Under the pieces are notes generated by a model that saw only the letters and a program-made list of their open reading frames with translations, made no database searches and was not told the origin of the DNA. Below are positions 36,652 through 46,599 of a DNA stretch of 64,000 nucleotides, in pieces. Position 1 is the stretch's first letter. Each line of letters begins with the position of its first letter. The DNA lies in the NCBI GenBank assembly GCA_006247105.1, contig CM016925.1, forward strand, positions 496,001 through 560,000, written 5' to 3'. The stretch is from Giardia muris. Taxonomy: Eukaryota > Fornicata > Diplomonadida > Hexamitidae. Made by a program: the position numbers and the translations under genes.

Positions 36652-39630
36652 CTATACCCCACCCGTCTTCTGAAGGCCGGCCACGGTGACCCGCATGGGC
36701 GGAGACATGCTAATCGCGTACTTAGTCACCCCACCAACAGTGAACTTGCAGAACTGTAGACCGGAGAGGAGAGGTTTTCCATCATCATCCTTCTCACAAG
36801 TGAAGGAGACGTTGACGATGTACCCAGGCAAGGCATAACGGTACGGGTAGATGGATCTGTGAATCCCAAGGAAGAGATGTTGACGCCTAAAGGACGGAGA
36901 CATGTACCCATCAACAGCCACGATATTGTTCAGAAAGACGTGATCCCGTGAAAAGTAACTCACTTGAAGGAAGTAGGTCGAGGTCTGTTCGCTAAGAAGT
37001 AATCCGAGTGCGGGAAGCTCCGTCTCGGGCCCTTGCCCAATGAGCACGCGTGCGGTTGGGGTGGTGTACATGCCTATGGGCTGAATGATAAAATTATCTG
37101 GAAGAGAAATAACCTCTCGCGGAGTCGTTTCGAGTTGGATCTGATGTTCCTTTCGAAGCTCACCATGTAGCTGGTAAGAATCTCCAAGAGTATTCAACTG
37201 TTGAGCAAAAGAGTACACCGGTAGGTCAGTGCTAGGACTACTAGCCAAACTGACGGTACCAAAACCGAAGGTCGCATCAAGCGGTCGAGGTTGTATGGCG
37301 CGTGAGCTTGCACGGAAGGGGAATGGTTCAATAACGGTCGGGGGGTGGAACCATGCCTCCCATGGAAGACCTGCATTAAGGTGGATTGAGGCGTCATACC
37401 TCGAGAAGTAGGCGGCAATCTCCTCGTAGATGGTGGGGTCTACGATTGAGAGCCCAACGGCTCGGGTATGTGTGCTCATGTCCATCTCGGCTGAAAAGCA
37501 AAGATAACAACCGATCCGGAAACGTCTCTTCAAGGAATGAGAAAGAGCTTTCAACCTAGCGAAGTAGAGGTCATCCATCCACCCCTTATCAATGGTCTTC
37601 GGTTGGAAGTTGGCCCCATATGGTGCAAGCCCTCCAACAAACGCGCGTGCCTCTTCCGAGAGAGATACTGAGGACTCATCTTCATTCTTATGGGAGACTG
37701 ATAAAGGGACCGTCCCATCGATGCAGATGGTCGCCCTGATGATGCCGTATGGTGGGAAGATCCCTATGCATTGCCCCAAGTAAACGGCGGAACAGCGAGT
37801 GCTACAAGGCACGACCTCACGGCCTTGGGGCTTGACCTCGCTGGCATTCTTCTTGGAGGCAAGCCATTTAGTTCGAAAGGAGACTCGTTCTCCACGTTGA
37901 GGATGCCATGACCCACCTTGATGCCACGGTTTGAAATAGACTTCGATTCCGAGGCTTAAAGAATTTGATAGGACGGTCGGGCGATATGCCTTCAGAAATC
38001 CATATCCGTTCGTGTCGTTGTAGGTATATATGACCCCCTCATAATTCTGCCCATCACGAAGAATATTCTGCCATTGGCGAGGGGTCAACCTGGCCTCCTG
38101 CTGGACCATAATGTCATCTGCATACAGGTTCATGTACGTCTCACCATTTTTGTTGGAACTGGATACGTATTCATCAAGTTCTCGCCGTGCTTGGTGAATC
38201 AATTTGAGCCTGGGATCAAGACCCATTGAGGTGAGCCCTTCACGGTCAGCCACAGGGTAGATCAATGACGAATCGATATGGCCGAAGATACCGAGCATGT
38301 GTTGTTCCTGACGATAACCGTACATTGGGGTCAACGAGAATGTGACTATATCGCCGCGCTTGATATCCTTCTCAGTCTCTGTGGAGGAAGAAAGGAGAGG
38401 CATGCTGAAGATAGCGAAAAGGACTGGTGTCTGGGCAGAAGAGTAACGATAGTTCAGAAGGGCCTCGTTATCGAGAGGAGCGTACTTGACGGGGTTAAAT
38501 GTGTTAGGAATCTGTGCATCTGATTCTACAAGGTCGGCACAGCCAAGATCATCCACCTCTCCACTCACGAATCCGAGTAGACCTTGCTCGGTCGATGAGC
38601 CCGAAACGGTGCTTAATGGGCAGACGATGACGCCGATGTTATCCAGTAAAAACTCAATGCGGCCCGAAAGGCGCGTCGATAAGGGTTGGACTAGCTCGTA
38701 GGAGCGTGCTAATAGGAGCTCGTTGAAGGCCTCCAATCTCTGAGTGGTATGAACAAGACTAAGATGTCGGGTGAGAGCTGCGCTGGTCGAGGTACTAAAG
38801 GGATGAAAGAAAGTGGGGACACTACCTAGATGTGAGCCTGAAGAATAGAGAAGATCGAGTGAGGGCTCCTTTTGAAAGAAACGATCGAGCCCGCTAAGAC
38901 TTGACTCGTCGGGATGTTGGAAGGTAAGCCTCAGAGGCCGGGCCTGAATGGCATGGGCGTCGTACGTTTCCGTATAATTGGTGGTCTCGCTACCAGGGAC
39001 GAAGAGGACGTCACACTCCTCCGAGTCCGTGGTAGTCCCCGCATATTTGTTCAGCTGTGACAGACTAAGTCCAGAAGACTTGGAAAGCAATCTTCTTAGG
39101 AGCTCCGCCTCAATTGCTGGCCAAAGCCCGGTCACCGTCGAAGACGGAAGCGAGGCGAATGATACTCTCCGTTGATCCGCCCCTTGAAGCACAAGATCGA
39201 TCGTCGTCCCTCGAGGAAGTGGGTGAACAATTGGCTCCTGCTCGCTCGCATGGAACTGGGTCGATGCCGTACTGAACGTTACTACGGTATCAGAGGCGAC
39301 GATTGCCACCTCGTAAACGGTATTTGTCGCCCCCCGTTCAGCAGATAAGATGACCCCCTTTTTCATCTGGTCAAGTCTTCGGTGTGGGACCGGCCCCAAG
39401 GCGCTGGAGGCCTCCACCTGGATGTTTCGTAAGGCCAGCAGAACCTCGGGATCCATAGGAGAACCTAAGGTTGCCAAGAGCATCTCGGGTGAGACTCGGT
39501 ACAAGTCAACCCCCTTCAGGTCAAACCGTTCGACCGGAGCCGCCAGGCCGCGAAGGCAATCGAAAGTTCGAAGGTATGCGACCAACTCCGGAGTATCCAT
39601 CAGGTATGGAGCATCCTGAGGCGAATGCAT
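36652..39630 (-). CDS. Large SAM-like and cold-shock-like domain protein
   Basis: 992 aa from the ATG at 39630 (context GCGAAAAA); the frame is open 92 codons further upstream, across the divergent gene. Residues 11-71 resemble a SAM domain (L..YL..., FDLKGVDLYRVSPEMLLATLG, ...LLALRNI). Residues about 531-593 resemble a cold-shock domain (GVIYTYNDTNGYGFLKAY, EVYFKP, GERVSFRT). Other short G.I/G.V beta segments recur across 320-900 and may be further diverged copies. RNA binding is possible but not shown. Convergent with the Rab-like gene (24 bp between stops). Confidence 0.65.
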   Translation of the reverse strand: MHSPQDAPYLMDTPELVAYLRTFDCLRGLAAPVERFDLKGVDLYRVSPEMLLATLGSPMDPEVLLALRNIQVEASSALGPVPHRRLDQMKKGVILSAERGATNTVYEVAIVASDTVVTFSTASTQFHASEQEPIVHPLPRGTTIDLVLQGADQRRVSFASLPSSTVTGLWPAIEAELLRRLLSKSSGLSLSQLNKYAGTTTDSEECDVLFVPGSETTNYTETYDAHAIQARPLRLTFQHPDESSLSGLDRFFQKEPSLDLLYSSGSHLGSVPTFFHPFSTSTSAALTRHLSLVHTTQRLEAFNELLLARSYELVQPLSTRLSGRIEFLLDNIGVIVCPLSTVSGSSTEQGLLGFVSGEVDDLGCADLVESDAQIPNTFNPVKYAPLDNEALLNYRYSSAQTPVLFAIFSMPLLSSSTETEKDIKRGDIVTFSLTPMYGYRQEQHMLGIFGHIDSSLIYPVADREGLTSMGLDPRLKLIHQARRELDEYVSSSNKNGETYMNLYADDIMVQQEARLTPRQWQNILRDGQNYEGVIYTYNDTNGYGFLKAYRPTVLSNSLSLGIEVYFKPWHQGGSWHPQRGERVSFRTKWLASKKNASEVKPQGREVVPCSTRCSAVYLGQCIGIFPPYGIIRATICIDGTVPLSVSHKNEDESSVSLSEEARAFVGGLAPYGANFQPKTIDKGWMDDLYFARLKALSHSLKRRFRIGCYLCFSAEMDMSTHTRAVGLSIVDPTIYEEIAAYFSRYDASIHLNAGLPWEAWFHPPTVIEPFPFRASSRAIQPRPLDATFGFGTVSLASSPSTDLPVYSFAQQLNTLGDSYQLHGELRKEHQIQLETTPREVISLPDNFIIQPIGMYTTPTARVLIGQGPETELPALGLLLSEQTSTYFLQVSYFSRDHVFLNNIVAVDGYMSPSFRRQHLFLGIHRSIYPYRYALPGYIVNVSFTCEKDDDGKPLLSGLQFCKFTVGGVTKYAISMSPPMRVTVAGLQKTGGV

Positions 39631-39759
39631 TTTTTCGCATGCCCTGTCAGTGGCTTGAAACTCGGGACGCTCTGCCGCGCCCGACGGATTCCCTAGTCCT
39701 GAAGACCGGTTCATGAGCGCTCCAGACGGAACTAGCGAGTCCCAAAAAGCAAAAATTGG
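39631..39759. promoter_or_regulatory. Divergent intergenic region (129 bp)
   Basis: Lies between the SAM/cold-shock-like start and the UVR-like coiled-coil start. A-rich words flank both starts (GCGAAAAA minus, CCCAAAAAGCAAAAATTGG plus). An open frame crosses it on the minus strand but lacks the start context. Confidence 0.4.
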
Positions 39760-40860
39760 ATGAGTCTTATCGACACCAACGTCGGGACGATGGGCGTCAC
39801 GGATAGTATCGCGAACTTCAAGAGGCTCATAAACCAGGCCGTGGAGGACCAGGACTACGCCCTGGCCGCCAAGCTGCGGAACCAGATGAACGAGCTGATC
39901 AAGCACCAGCAGGAAGACGTGGTCAATATGCAGAAGGCGCAGTACGACGACGAAGTCCGCCGCATTGAGCAGCAGTATGAGCTCGAGCTCGAGCGCTTCA
40001 ACCGCACGTGGGAGGAGCGTCTCATCGCCTTCGAAAACAAGGCACGAGCGAAGCGTGACGAGTTAGAGATCGAGTATAGCTACGAGCTTAAGAACGGAGA
40101 GGCGAACTACCAGCGTCAGCCGGTGAAATTCTCGACCGCCCTTCTGAACCTCCGTGAGAAACAGATCGCCGCAGGTCGTATTGGAAATTTCGAGGAGGCC
40201 ATCGTTCTCAAGCGGGAGGCCGACGCTTTGGAGGCGGAGGAGATCAAGGCCCATGAAAAGTACCAGAACTACATGGAGGCACAGGGAAGTGAGCCCATCC
40301 ATAAGAAGTTCGAGCTGAAGAAGCAATCTCTTGAGCAGCGCATCGAAGCTGGGAAGACTGACATCATGAACCGTTGGGCTGCCGATATGGATGCCCTCCA
40401 GAGACACTTTGAGACCATGAAGCGGCATGAAGCTAACAAGATCTTTACCGCTCTTAATGGGAGGTCGAAGGCCTCTCTCGAAGAGTCTAAGGGTTCGACC
40501 CAGCAGCTCCGCCAGACTATTAGAACGGCGAAGAGCCCCGTCGCTACTTATATTAGTAGGTCTCAGACAAACGTCTCGAGCGGGACCTTGACAAGTGGGC
40601 GCGCACCGTCACGAAAGACCGGGCGCGTCGCCTCCAGGGGTGGGGGGATGACCGCGAGCCTCTCGGGGCCTCCAGTCCGCTCAAGTAGCCGCACGGGCAA
40701 CCTCTCCAGCTCGATGGTTGGCCGTATGCACCTCTCGAAGAATGCCGTCTCTCCCGTCGCGACGACACGCACCCGCGTGAACCCCACACAGTCGACCCCC
40801 GGGACCCCCGGCCGTATCCCTGGGGTGAGCCCCGCGAAGTTCTGCCTCGCCTCGCCCTGA
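39760..40860 (+). CDS. Coiled-coil protein with UVR-like motifs and basic tail
   Basis: 366 aa. Residues 20-50 form a helical hairpin of UVR type (LINQAVEDQDYALAAKLRNQ), and a second similar segment (AGRIGNFEEAIVLKREADAL) lies near 137-156. Charged coiled coil fills 50-240. The tail (245-366) is Ser/Arg/Thr-rich and basic. UVR-type hairpins mediate protein contacts. The protein is probably structural; no function assigned. Start: ATG after AAAAATTGG; ATG at 39790 is an in-frame alternative. AGTGAA occurs at 40903-40908, 43 nt past the stop. Confidence 0.78.
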   Translation: MSLIDTNVGTMGVTDSIANFKRLINQAVEDQDYALAAKLRNQMNELIKHQQEDVVNMQKAQYDDEVRRIEQQYELELERFNRTWEERLIAFENKARAKRDELEIEYSYELKNGEANYQRQPVKFSTALLNLREKQIAAGRIGNFEEAIVLKREADALEAEEIKAHEKYQNYMEAQGSEPIHKKFELKKQSLEQRIEAGKTDIMNRWAADMDALQRHFETMKRHEANKIFTALNGRSKASLEESKGSTQQLRQTIRTAKSPVATYISRSQTNVSSGTLTSGRAPSRKTGRVASRGGGMTASLSGPPVRSSSRTGNLSSSMVGRMHLSKNAVSPVATTRTRVNPTQSTPGTPGRIPGVSPAKFCLASP

Positions 40861-41012
40861 GCTTGGATTCGGGCGCCACATCGTGTAAATTCACACCTCT
40901 TGAGTGAATGTGAGCGGGCCGACGCCGCGGCCTGCCTCCCTTTGCGCTATCCAGGTACGGACTGTCGCCCGCGTTTTGATAGCATTTTACTCCTTTCCGC
41001 GTTTTTTAAATC

Positions 41013-43118
41013 ATGGGTCTAACTCAGCTCATACGGGCCGCCACGCGAGGAGACCTGCGAGGAGTCCGGAAGCACATGAGAGAGGCAGGGGCGCAGGATG
41101 AAGATGGCTGGACGGCCCTCATCCATGCCGCACATTCTGGACACCTCGACTGTGTCCGAGAACTCGTTGGGGTAGAAGCTGGGAAACAAACTACCCATGG
41201 ATTTACGGCCCTAATGCACGCAGCCCAGGAAGGCTTTCCGGACTGTGTCGAGGTCTTAATGCCTAGCGAGGCACGAATGTGTTTAAGTGACGGGCAGACC
41301 GCCCTCATGTCAGCCGCATGTAAGGGGCATGTTGCTTGCGTCCGGATACTCAAAGCAAAGGAGGCCAGGATGCGGACAGATACTGGGGATACGGCTCTGA
41401 TTCAAGCTGTCATCAACGGGCATGTCGAATGTGTTCGAGAGCTTCTGGAAATGGAGGCGGGCTTACGAGATAAGGATGGCTTCACCGCACTCATGCTGGC
41501 CGCCCAGAACGGCGATGCGGCTTGTGTCGAGGCTCTACGTAAGGCCGAGGCCACAATGGCGAAGGATTCGGGGTGGACGGCGCTCATGTCGGCAACATCC
41601 AAGGGTCATGCGGCCTGCGTACGCCTGTTGCTGGATCGAGAAGGAGAGTTGGAACTTGAAGGTGGTTGGACGGCTTTAATGACCGCTGCACAAAAGGGAC
41701 ACTTGGAATGTGCGGAATTGCTACTCTCTCAAGCTGGGAGGCAAACAGTTGATCCCTTTGGAGATTACCCTTCAGGGATAAGCGCCCTCATGCTTGCCAG
41801 TATCAATAATCACCTTGGAGTCGTTGAGCTATTAACCCCGTTTGAACGGGATCTGTTCGATTCTGAGGGTCATGATGCCATTTGGCATGCAGGAAACACG
41901 GCCCAGAAGCCTAACCCACGCGTTGTACATTATCTCAAGAAGTCGATTCTCTCCTCAGATAAGCCTGTAACTCCCATGATAACCTCACCAAGACCGCAGC
42001 CTACTAAAGCGTCGTCAGGACTCTTCGAGGTTGAGACAGCGTTGGATCAACGAAAGGAGGTTGGTCCTAGCAATGGTGATATCATCTCCGAGGATGTGGA
42101 GAACTATCAATACCTCAAAGAAGAGTCCTTGACACTCACACCTTTGGCCTCGTCCAGAACTGGGGCCGGAATAACCACTTCAATACAACCTGAGACGACG
42201 AAGCTTCAACCAACGAAGAAGGCGTATTTATACACAATGCAAGACACTCAAACGCATGATGTTGAGGGCGTCGGTTCCGGTGGAAGGTCAAGGACCGGAC
42301 TTGAAAGCAAGGAGAGTATGTCCATACTTCTACCGAATCTTCCCGCCGAGATGAGCAAGAAATACACAATCGTTAGCTGTATCGGTCAAGGAGCGTATGG
42401 ATCTGTCTACGCCGCCGAAAACGCAATGGGTTGGTCATGTGCCATCAAGGTTGTTGATTACCGTTGGCAACAAGATGGCACTCGTCGTAGTTTAGCTACG
42501 GAACTAACAGTCCTTCCAAAGCTTCGGCATGAGGGTATCCTTGCATACCAAGAAGTCTTTGATGACAAGGCCTCAGGCTCGGCATATATCGTCACTGAAC
42601 TTTGCGCAAAGAGCCTCGCAGACGAACTTCAGCATCGGCAAGAGCTTGGGGCGAACTTCTCAGACGGAAACGTCTGGATCTGCCTTCGTCAGATGGCAGA
42701 TGGACTCGCATACCTGCATGGGAAGAAGCTGCTTCATCGAGACCTGAAACCGGCCAATGTCCTGCTCACGGAGGGCCGTTGTGTCCTAGCAGACTTCGGC
42801 CTCATCCGCTCCGTTGATCAAACCCTTGCCTTGAGTTCTGTAGTCGGGACTCCCTTCTATATGGCCCCGGAGATCTTCGCATCGAAACCCTGTTACTCAA
42901 ACCCTGCTGATGTATGGTCGTTGGGGGTAATTGCTTATGAACTTTGCACTGGAAGGCGGCCCTTCGATTCCGTAGTTGACATCATACAGACACACCCAGC
43001 CCCAATTGAAAACCGGCCACCCGCCCTCGTTAATCTAATCACACGTATGATGGATCGGAATCCGGCTACACGCCCATCGGCAAAGGAGGTCTTGCGGATA
43101 GCCGAGGCCAACAGGTGA
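41013..43118 (+). CDS. Ankyrin-repeat protein kinase (NEK-like), catalytically intact
   Basis: 701 aa. At least eight ankyrin repeats span residues 1-310 (consensus GWTALM.AA..GH..CV..LL). A disordered linker is at 311-445, and a Ser/Thr kinase occupies 451-701. Kinase residues present: GQGAYG (458-463), K479 (AIK), E497, HRDLKPAN (575-582), DFG (594-596), GTPFYMAPE (612-620). The GTPFYMAPE loop and overall pattern fit NEK kinases, a hugely expanded group in Giardia, usually with the kinase before the ankyrins; here the order is reversed. Start: ATG after TTTTTTAAATC. A 242-bp gap follows, with no recognised feature. Confidence 0.92.
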   Translation: MGLTQLIRAATRGDLRGVRKHMREAGAQDEDGWTALIHAAHSGHLDCVRELVGVEAGKQTTHGFTALMHAAQEGFPDCVEVLMPSEARMCLSDGQTALMSAACKGHVACVRILKAKEARMRTDTGDTALIQAVINGHVECVRELLEMEAGLRDKDGFTALMLAAQNGDAACVEALRKAEATMAKDSGWTALMSATSKGHAACVRLLLDREGELELEGGWTALMTAAQKGHLECAELLLSQAGRQTVDPFGDYPSGISALMLASINNHLGVVELLTPFERDLFDSEGHDAIWHAGNTAQKPNPRVVHYLKKSILSSDKPVTPMITSPRPQPTKASSGLFEVETALDQRKEVGPSNGDIISEDVENYQYLKEESLTLTPLASSRTGAGITTSIQPETTKLQPTKKAYLYTMQDTQTHDVEGVGSGGRSRTGLESKESMSILLPNLPAEMSKKYTIVSCIGQGAYGSVYAAENAMGWSCAIKVVDYRWQQDGTRRSLATELTVLPKLRHEGILAYQEVFDDKASGSAYIVTELCAKSLADELQHRQELGANFSDGNVWICLRQMADGLAYLHGKKLLHRDLKPANVLLTEGRCVLADFGLIRSVDQTLALSSVVGTPFYMAPEIFASKPCYSNPADVWSLGVIAYELCTGRRPFDSVVDIIQTHPAPIENRPPALVNLITRMMDRNPATRPSAKEVLRIAEANR

Positions 43119-43360
43119 ACATCCTCATCCGCTCCATCTGAATTGCATCCCTCTCCAGTCCCTATTGAGAAACTGGGGTATTCATATTAAGGAGGTAAAT
43201 GATCTCTTCCCCAAACGCGCTGAAGTGTGGGCTGGGACCTTCCTAGATAGGAGGTGGGCTGCTGGACGCTTATCCCCACGCCCCCTTCAACTCTCCTCCC
43301 TCACCTTGGGCTCAATGGTCGTACTGAACCGATGAACTTGAAAACTTTAAAAACTGAAGA

Positions 43361-45529
43361 ATGGAAGAAGGAGAACCCGCGAATGCGAACAACTTTCGCC
43401 TCTACGTCGCCGAGGGGGACTCGTGCTTCCGCCTTGGCCTCTTCCAGAAGGCCATCAACTCGTATACCGCGGCCCTGGATATCCGCATGGACCGGAACGT
43501 CCTGATCGCCCGCTCCCGTTCCTACGCCTCCTTGGGGATGAACGACGAGGCCATCAAGGACGCGACAGACTCCGTGGGGACGGACGGCTCCTTCTATCGC
43601 GGCTACTACCAGCTCGGCCAAGCATACTTCGTCGCTGGTCTCTTCGAAGAGGCGCTCGTCTACTACTATCGTGCATACCGTAAAAGGCCTGACATACAGG
43701 AGTACCGCCTGGGCGTTCAGAAGGCGGAGGAATCGATCCTTCGAGCGATCGATACTGGGATCGTCTGTAGTGACCAGCCCCCAGCCCAGTGCAACCCCGC
43801 TCCGACCGTCGCCCAGATCGAGGAGATTTACCAGAGCGTGGAATTCCCCCTATCAAAGGCTCCTGGGACCGGTGCGACTGATGGACTGACTCAAGGCTCC
43901 ACTCAACCTTTTCGTTGCCTTTGTGGTTGCCCTCATTGCGATCCACGTACCTGTGGCGACTTACAGGTCCAAGAGTTCGCCCCCTATTGCTCTTGCCGCT
44001 GCTCTGCATGCTTGCATCATTTGGCGTACAAACATAACCAGATCCTGGACCCAGTGTCTAATACCCTGGTTGCGGTCTCGTCAGTCCTCGACGACGCTAA
44101 CCATACGGATAGTGCAATGCTCTCTCCGCATCAGACCTCGGGTCCAAGTCGGCTGAAGCAATCTAGCCTCTCCATCGCCTCATCAGGGCCTCAAGGGCGT
44201 CAGGAGTCGTTACTGGAAAAGGAGTTCCGCCAGGAGCAGCGCATGCGGAGGAAATACAAGACGGCCGGAGACCTTGCACCCGATCGAGCCTTTCTAGAAA
44301 CATTGCAGCAAGACGCCACCCTCCTTCAGACCTGCGGGAACATTAAGCCTCTTGTCTCCAGTGGAATCGACTTTCTCGAGAAGCGCTCGGAGTTCTGGCG
44401 TCAACAAGCGCACGGTACGGCGCAGAGCGCTCAAACCGTTACGGGTCGAAAGGCGGTCTCGAAATCAACTCTTTCCAAGAGCTCAGCTCTCCTTACCCTC
44501 TCAAAGAAGGTTCCGCAGCCGCTCTCGGGTGCGAGCCAGGATCGAGCCACGTCTCAACTCTCCGCCCTACGTACACCAGGAAAGAAGACCGTCCAGAACA
44601 TAGTGGCACTGATGCAGCACATTCAGATTGAGATTGAGGCCGGCGACTTCGACACGGCGATGAACGATGCAAAACTGGCCGATCAGTTTGCTAGCGATCT
44701 TCGTATCCGTCCGGACGATCACCAGGCCTATGTCGAACGAGAAATGCTTATTGCAGATATCCAGACGTGCATTGGGTGCATTCTTTACGATATTGGGAAG
44801 CCGGGCGTCTCTGTCCAGCGCTTCCGGCACGCGTTGACCATCAACACAGCGATCGGAGACGTTCGGGGGACGATCCGCTGTTATCGAAACCTAGGGAAAG
44901 TGTTCCAGGCAATCGGTGACTATCAGAGCGCGAAATTAGCGTATTCGAGCCTCTTAGAATACTCGGACGCGACAAGCGATGGAGGAGAGCTCGTCTGTCC
45001 ACGTATTCTCGTCGCAGAGGCGTGCATCAATGCGGCGAAGTGCATCATTGATGCAGACCTCGAGGGAAATGCCTTTGACCATCTCGTGATGGCGTTTGAC
45101 ATCCTCAGCGCCGGGACCTATCGGCTCGGAGAGCCGGTGGAAGACGTCCAGTTACAGGTAGAAGATCCAATGATGGAGCAGTTCCGGGTGCGTGCACCGT
45201 CCTTCTTCGCGACCCCAGATCAGGACCCTACAGAACTTGCTTTGGATGCCCTCTGTCTCGCGGGGAAGTACTATTACGGGGCAGGAGATATCGGACGATC
45301 CCAAAGCCTATTCGAGCTTTGCCGTGCCAAGGCACGTGAACTACGTGACACCTCTGCGGAGAAGGCCGCCCTGATCAACCTCCGCTTCCTCGCACTCCAA
45401 CAAGGCAATACGGAGCGGGCGGAGGCGTATCAACAAGAGATGGACATGATGGGGAGCTACGTCGCCCTTGACGCTCCCACGCCGGAGGTGGCGGCTCCAC
45501 GGAAGAAGGGTCTCACCATCAGCGTGTGA
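43361..45529 (+). CDS. TTC25: TTC25/ODAD4-like TPR protein (outer dynein arm docking)
   Basis: 722 aa. Three N-terminal TPRs (10-125) match TTC25 closely (AEGDSCFRLGLFQKAI, LIARSRSYASLGMNDEAIKD, EYRLGVQKAEESI). The downstream family block GIDFLEKRSEFWRQQ is present near 335-349, and further TPRs run from about 410 to 700. TTC25/ODAD4 is needed for docking outer dynein arms on axonemal doublets. Unusual: residues 186-220 hold nine Cys and three His (CLCGCPHC, YCSCRCSAC), a possible zinc-binding insert. Start: ATG after ACTGAAGA. Confidence 0.88.
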   Translation: MEEGEPANANNFRLYVAEGDSCFRLGLFQKAINSYTAALDIRMDRNVLIARSRSYASLGMNDEAIKDATDSVGTDGSFYRGYYQLGQAYFVAGLFEEALVYYYRAYRKRPDIQEYRLGVQKAEESILRAIDTGIVCSDQPPAQCNPAPTVAQIEEIYQSVEFPLSKAPGTGATDGLTQGSTQPFRCLCGCPHCDPRTCGDLQVQEFAPYCSCRCSACLHHLAYKHNQILDPVSNTLVAVSSVLDDANHTDSAMLSPHQTSGPSRLKQSSLSIASSGPQGRQESLLEKEFRQEQRMRRKYKTAGDLAPDRAFLETLQQDATLLQTCGNIKPLVSSGIDFLEKRSEFWRQQAHGTAQSAQTVTGRKAVSKSTLSKSSALLTLSKKVPQPLSGASQDRATSQLSALRTPGKKTVQNIVALMQHIQIEIEAGDFDTAMNDAKLADQFASDLRIRPDDHQAYVEREMLIADIQTCIGCILYDIGKPGVSVQRFRHALTINTAIGDVRGTIRCYRNLGKVFQAIGDYQSAKLAYSSLLEYSDATSDGGELVCPRILVAEACINAAKCIIDADLEGNAFDHLVMAFDILSAGTYRLGEPVEDVQLQVEDPMMEQFRVRAPSFFATPDQDPTELALDALCLAGKYYYGAGDIGRSQSLFELCRAKARELRDTSAEKAALINLRFLALQQGNTERAEAYQQEMDMMGSYVALDAPTPEVAAPRKKGLTISV

Positions 45530-45532
45530 ATA

Positions 45533-46591
45533 TCAGATGTCGAGGTCGTCGGAGAAGGTGAATTCTGAAGTCTTTCCTTTTCCGAAGAACGATCCATATC
45601 TCTCCTCAATGCTTCCTGCATCGTCACTTGTTTCCTGTGTCTCCTTCGCCTCCTCAACGGCACCATGGCGTCCAATGGAGCCACGAGACGTTTGAGGTGA
45701 CCGACCCTTCCTCGGATCAGTCTTAGTTGCTTGTGGACTCTTACCATTCTTATCTTTTGTAGTGTTAGTGTTAGTGGATTGAATGGTGACGCCAGCCTTG
45801 GAGAGACAAGACCGGAGAGTTTCGGTCGTTCGGTATTGCTTTAAGACAGCAGTCTCGCAATCCTTTATGTATTTTTCTTGCTCCATTATCTTCTTCTCAA
45901 GTGCCTTCTGTTGTTGCAAGGAATACTTAAGCCGACGAGAAAGACCCATTACCTCCAAGCGTATGGCCTTCTCAGCCTCCTCGTGCTCAGCACGCTCCTT
46001 CAACAGTTCTCTGGTTAATCGTTGGCACTTTGCTGAAAGCTTATCACGGGCCGCCTCTAGAGCCATGAGTTGCTTCTGATCAACCATGCTAGATGCGAGA
46101 CTCGACTTAGGAGTGATACTCTCTTGCGCCTTCTGAGTTGGTGCTATCATCGTTGTCGTTAATTCCTCCTCCTTCCACCGCTTCACCCCAGTAGCTCTGA
46201 GGCGCTTCAAAGCTCCTTCGAGGTCTCGGATACGCTGGTTTGCAGATACTAGAAGCTCACGTAACGTTCCATCAACGTTATTCCCAGATCGAATCTCACG
46301 AATCAAGTCATCGAAGTCGAAGCCAACAAACCCTCCCCCCACCTCCTTTGGAGAGCCAGACGTACCATCTGCCTCCTTACCCATCTTACTGAGCGCCAGA
46401 TCCGCCTCATCCAATGCTGCAGTGACTATGGGGTCAAGTGGCCGAGCATCTCTATCTCTATGCTGTCTTCTAATTCGTGGGGAGCGTCTGGACTCGGAAG
46501 AGGCCCTCCCCCGCGTCCGAGGGTCGCACGGTGCAGGCTCTGTGCAAGGGCGATGCTCCGCCAGGAGCCGCGAAACGGTTGTCGATTGCAT
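45533..46591 (-). CDS. Hypothetical coiled-coil protein
   Basis: 352 aa. An Arg/Pro-rich N-terminus (about 1-50), a FVGFDFDDLIREIRS motif near 88-102, then coiled coil in two stretches (about 110-135 and 165-260), and a Lys/Ser/Thr-rich tail. Not recognised. The ATG at 46591 (TTTTTTCAG upstream) is 8 bp from the divergent CCT5 ATG; a downstream ATG at 46384 is possible. It ends 3 bp from the convergent TTC25 stop. No catalytic or membrane feature. Confidence 0.68.
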   Translation of the reverse strand: MQSTTVSRLLAEHRPCTEPAPCDPRTRGRASSESRRSPRIRRQHRDRDARPLDPIVTAALDEADLALSKMGKEADGTSGSPKEVGGGFVGFDFDDLIREIRSGNNVDGTLRELLVSANQRIRDLEGALKRLRATGVKRWKEEELTTTMIAPTQKAQESITPKSSLASSMVDQKQLMALEAARDKLSAKCQRLTRELLKERAEHEEAEKAIRLEVMGLSRRLKYSLQQQKALEKKIMEQEKYIKDCETAVLKQYRTTETLRSCLSKAGVTIQSTNTNTTKDKNGKSPQATKTDPRKGRSPQTSRGSIGRHGAVEEAKETQETSDDAGSIEERYGSFFGKGKTSEFTFSDDLDI

Positions 46592-46599
46592 CTGAAAAA
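46592..46599. promoter_or_regulatory. 8-bp divergent promoter gap
   Basis: CTGAAAAA is all that separates the coiled-coil gene start (46591, minus) from the CCT5 start (46600, plus). Confidence 0.5.

Noticed and set aside
39631..39906. N-terminal extension of the SAM/cold-shock-like gene
   Set aside because: It runs through the divergent gene's start and its codons look like non-coding sequence. The ATG at 39630 has the A-run context.
40903..41012. Inverted words (GTGTAAATTCACAC, GGCCG..CGGCC) before the ankyrin-kinase gene
   Set aside because: Stems of 4-5 bp only, expected by chance.
43187..43247. Shine-Dalgarno-like AAGGAGGTAAATG with a short ORF
   Set aside because: The ORF is only 15 codons, and the surrounding genes are clearly eukaryotic. 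Chance match.
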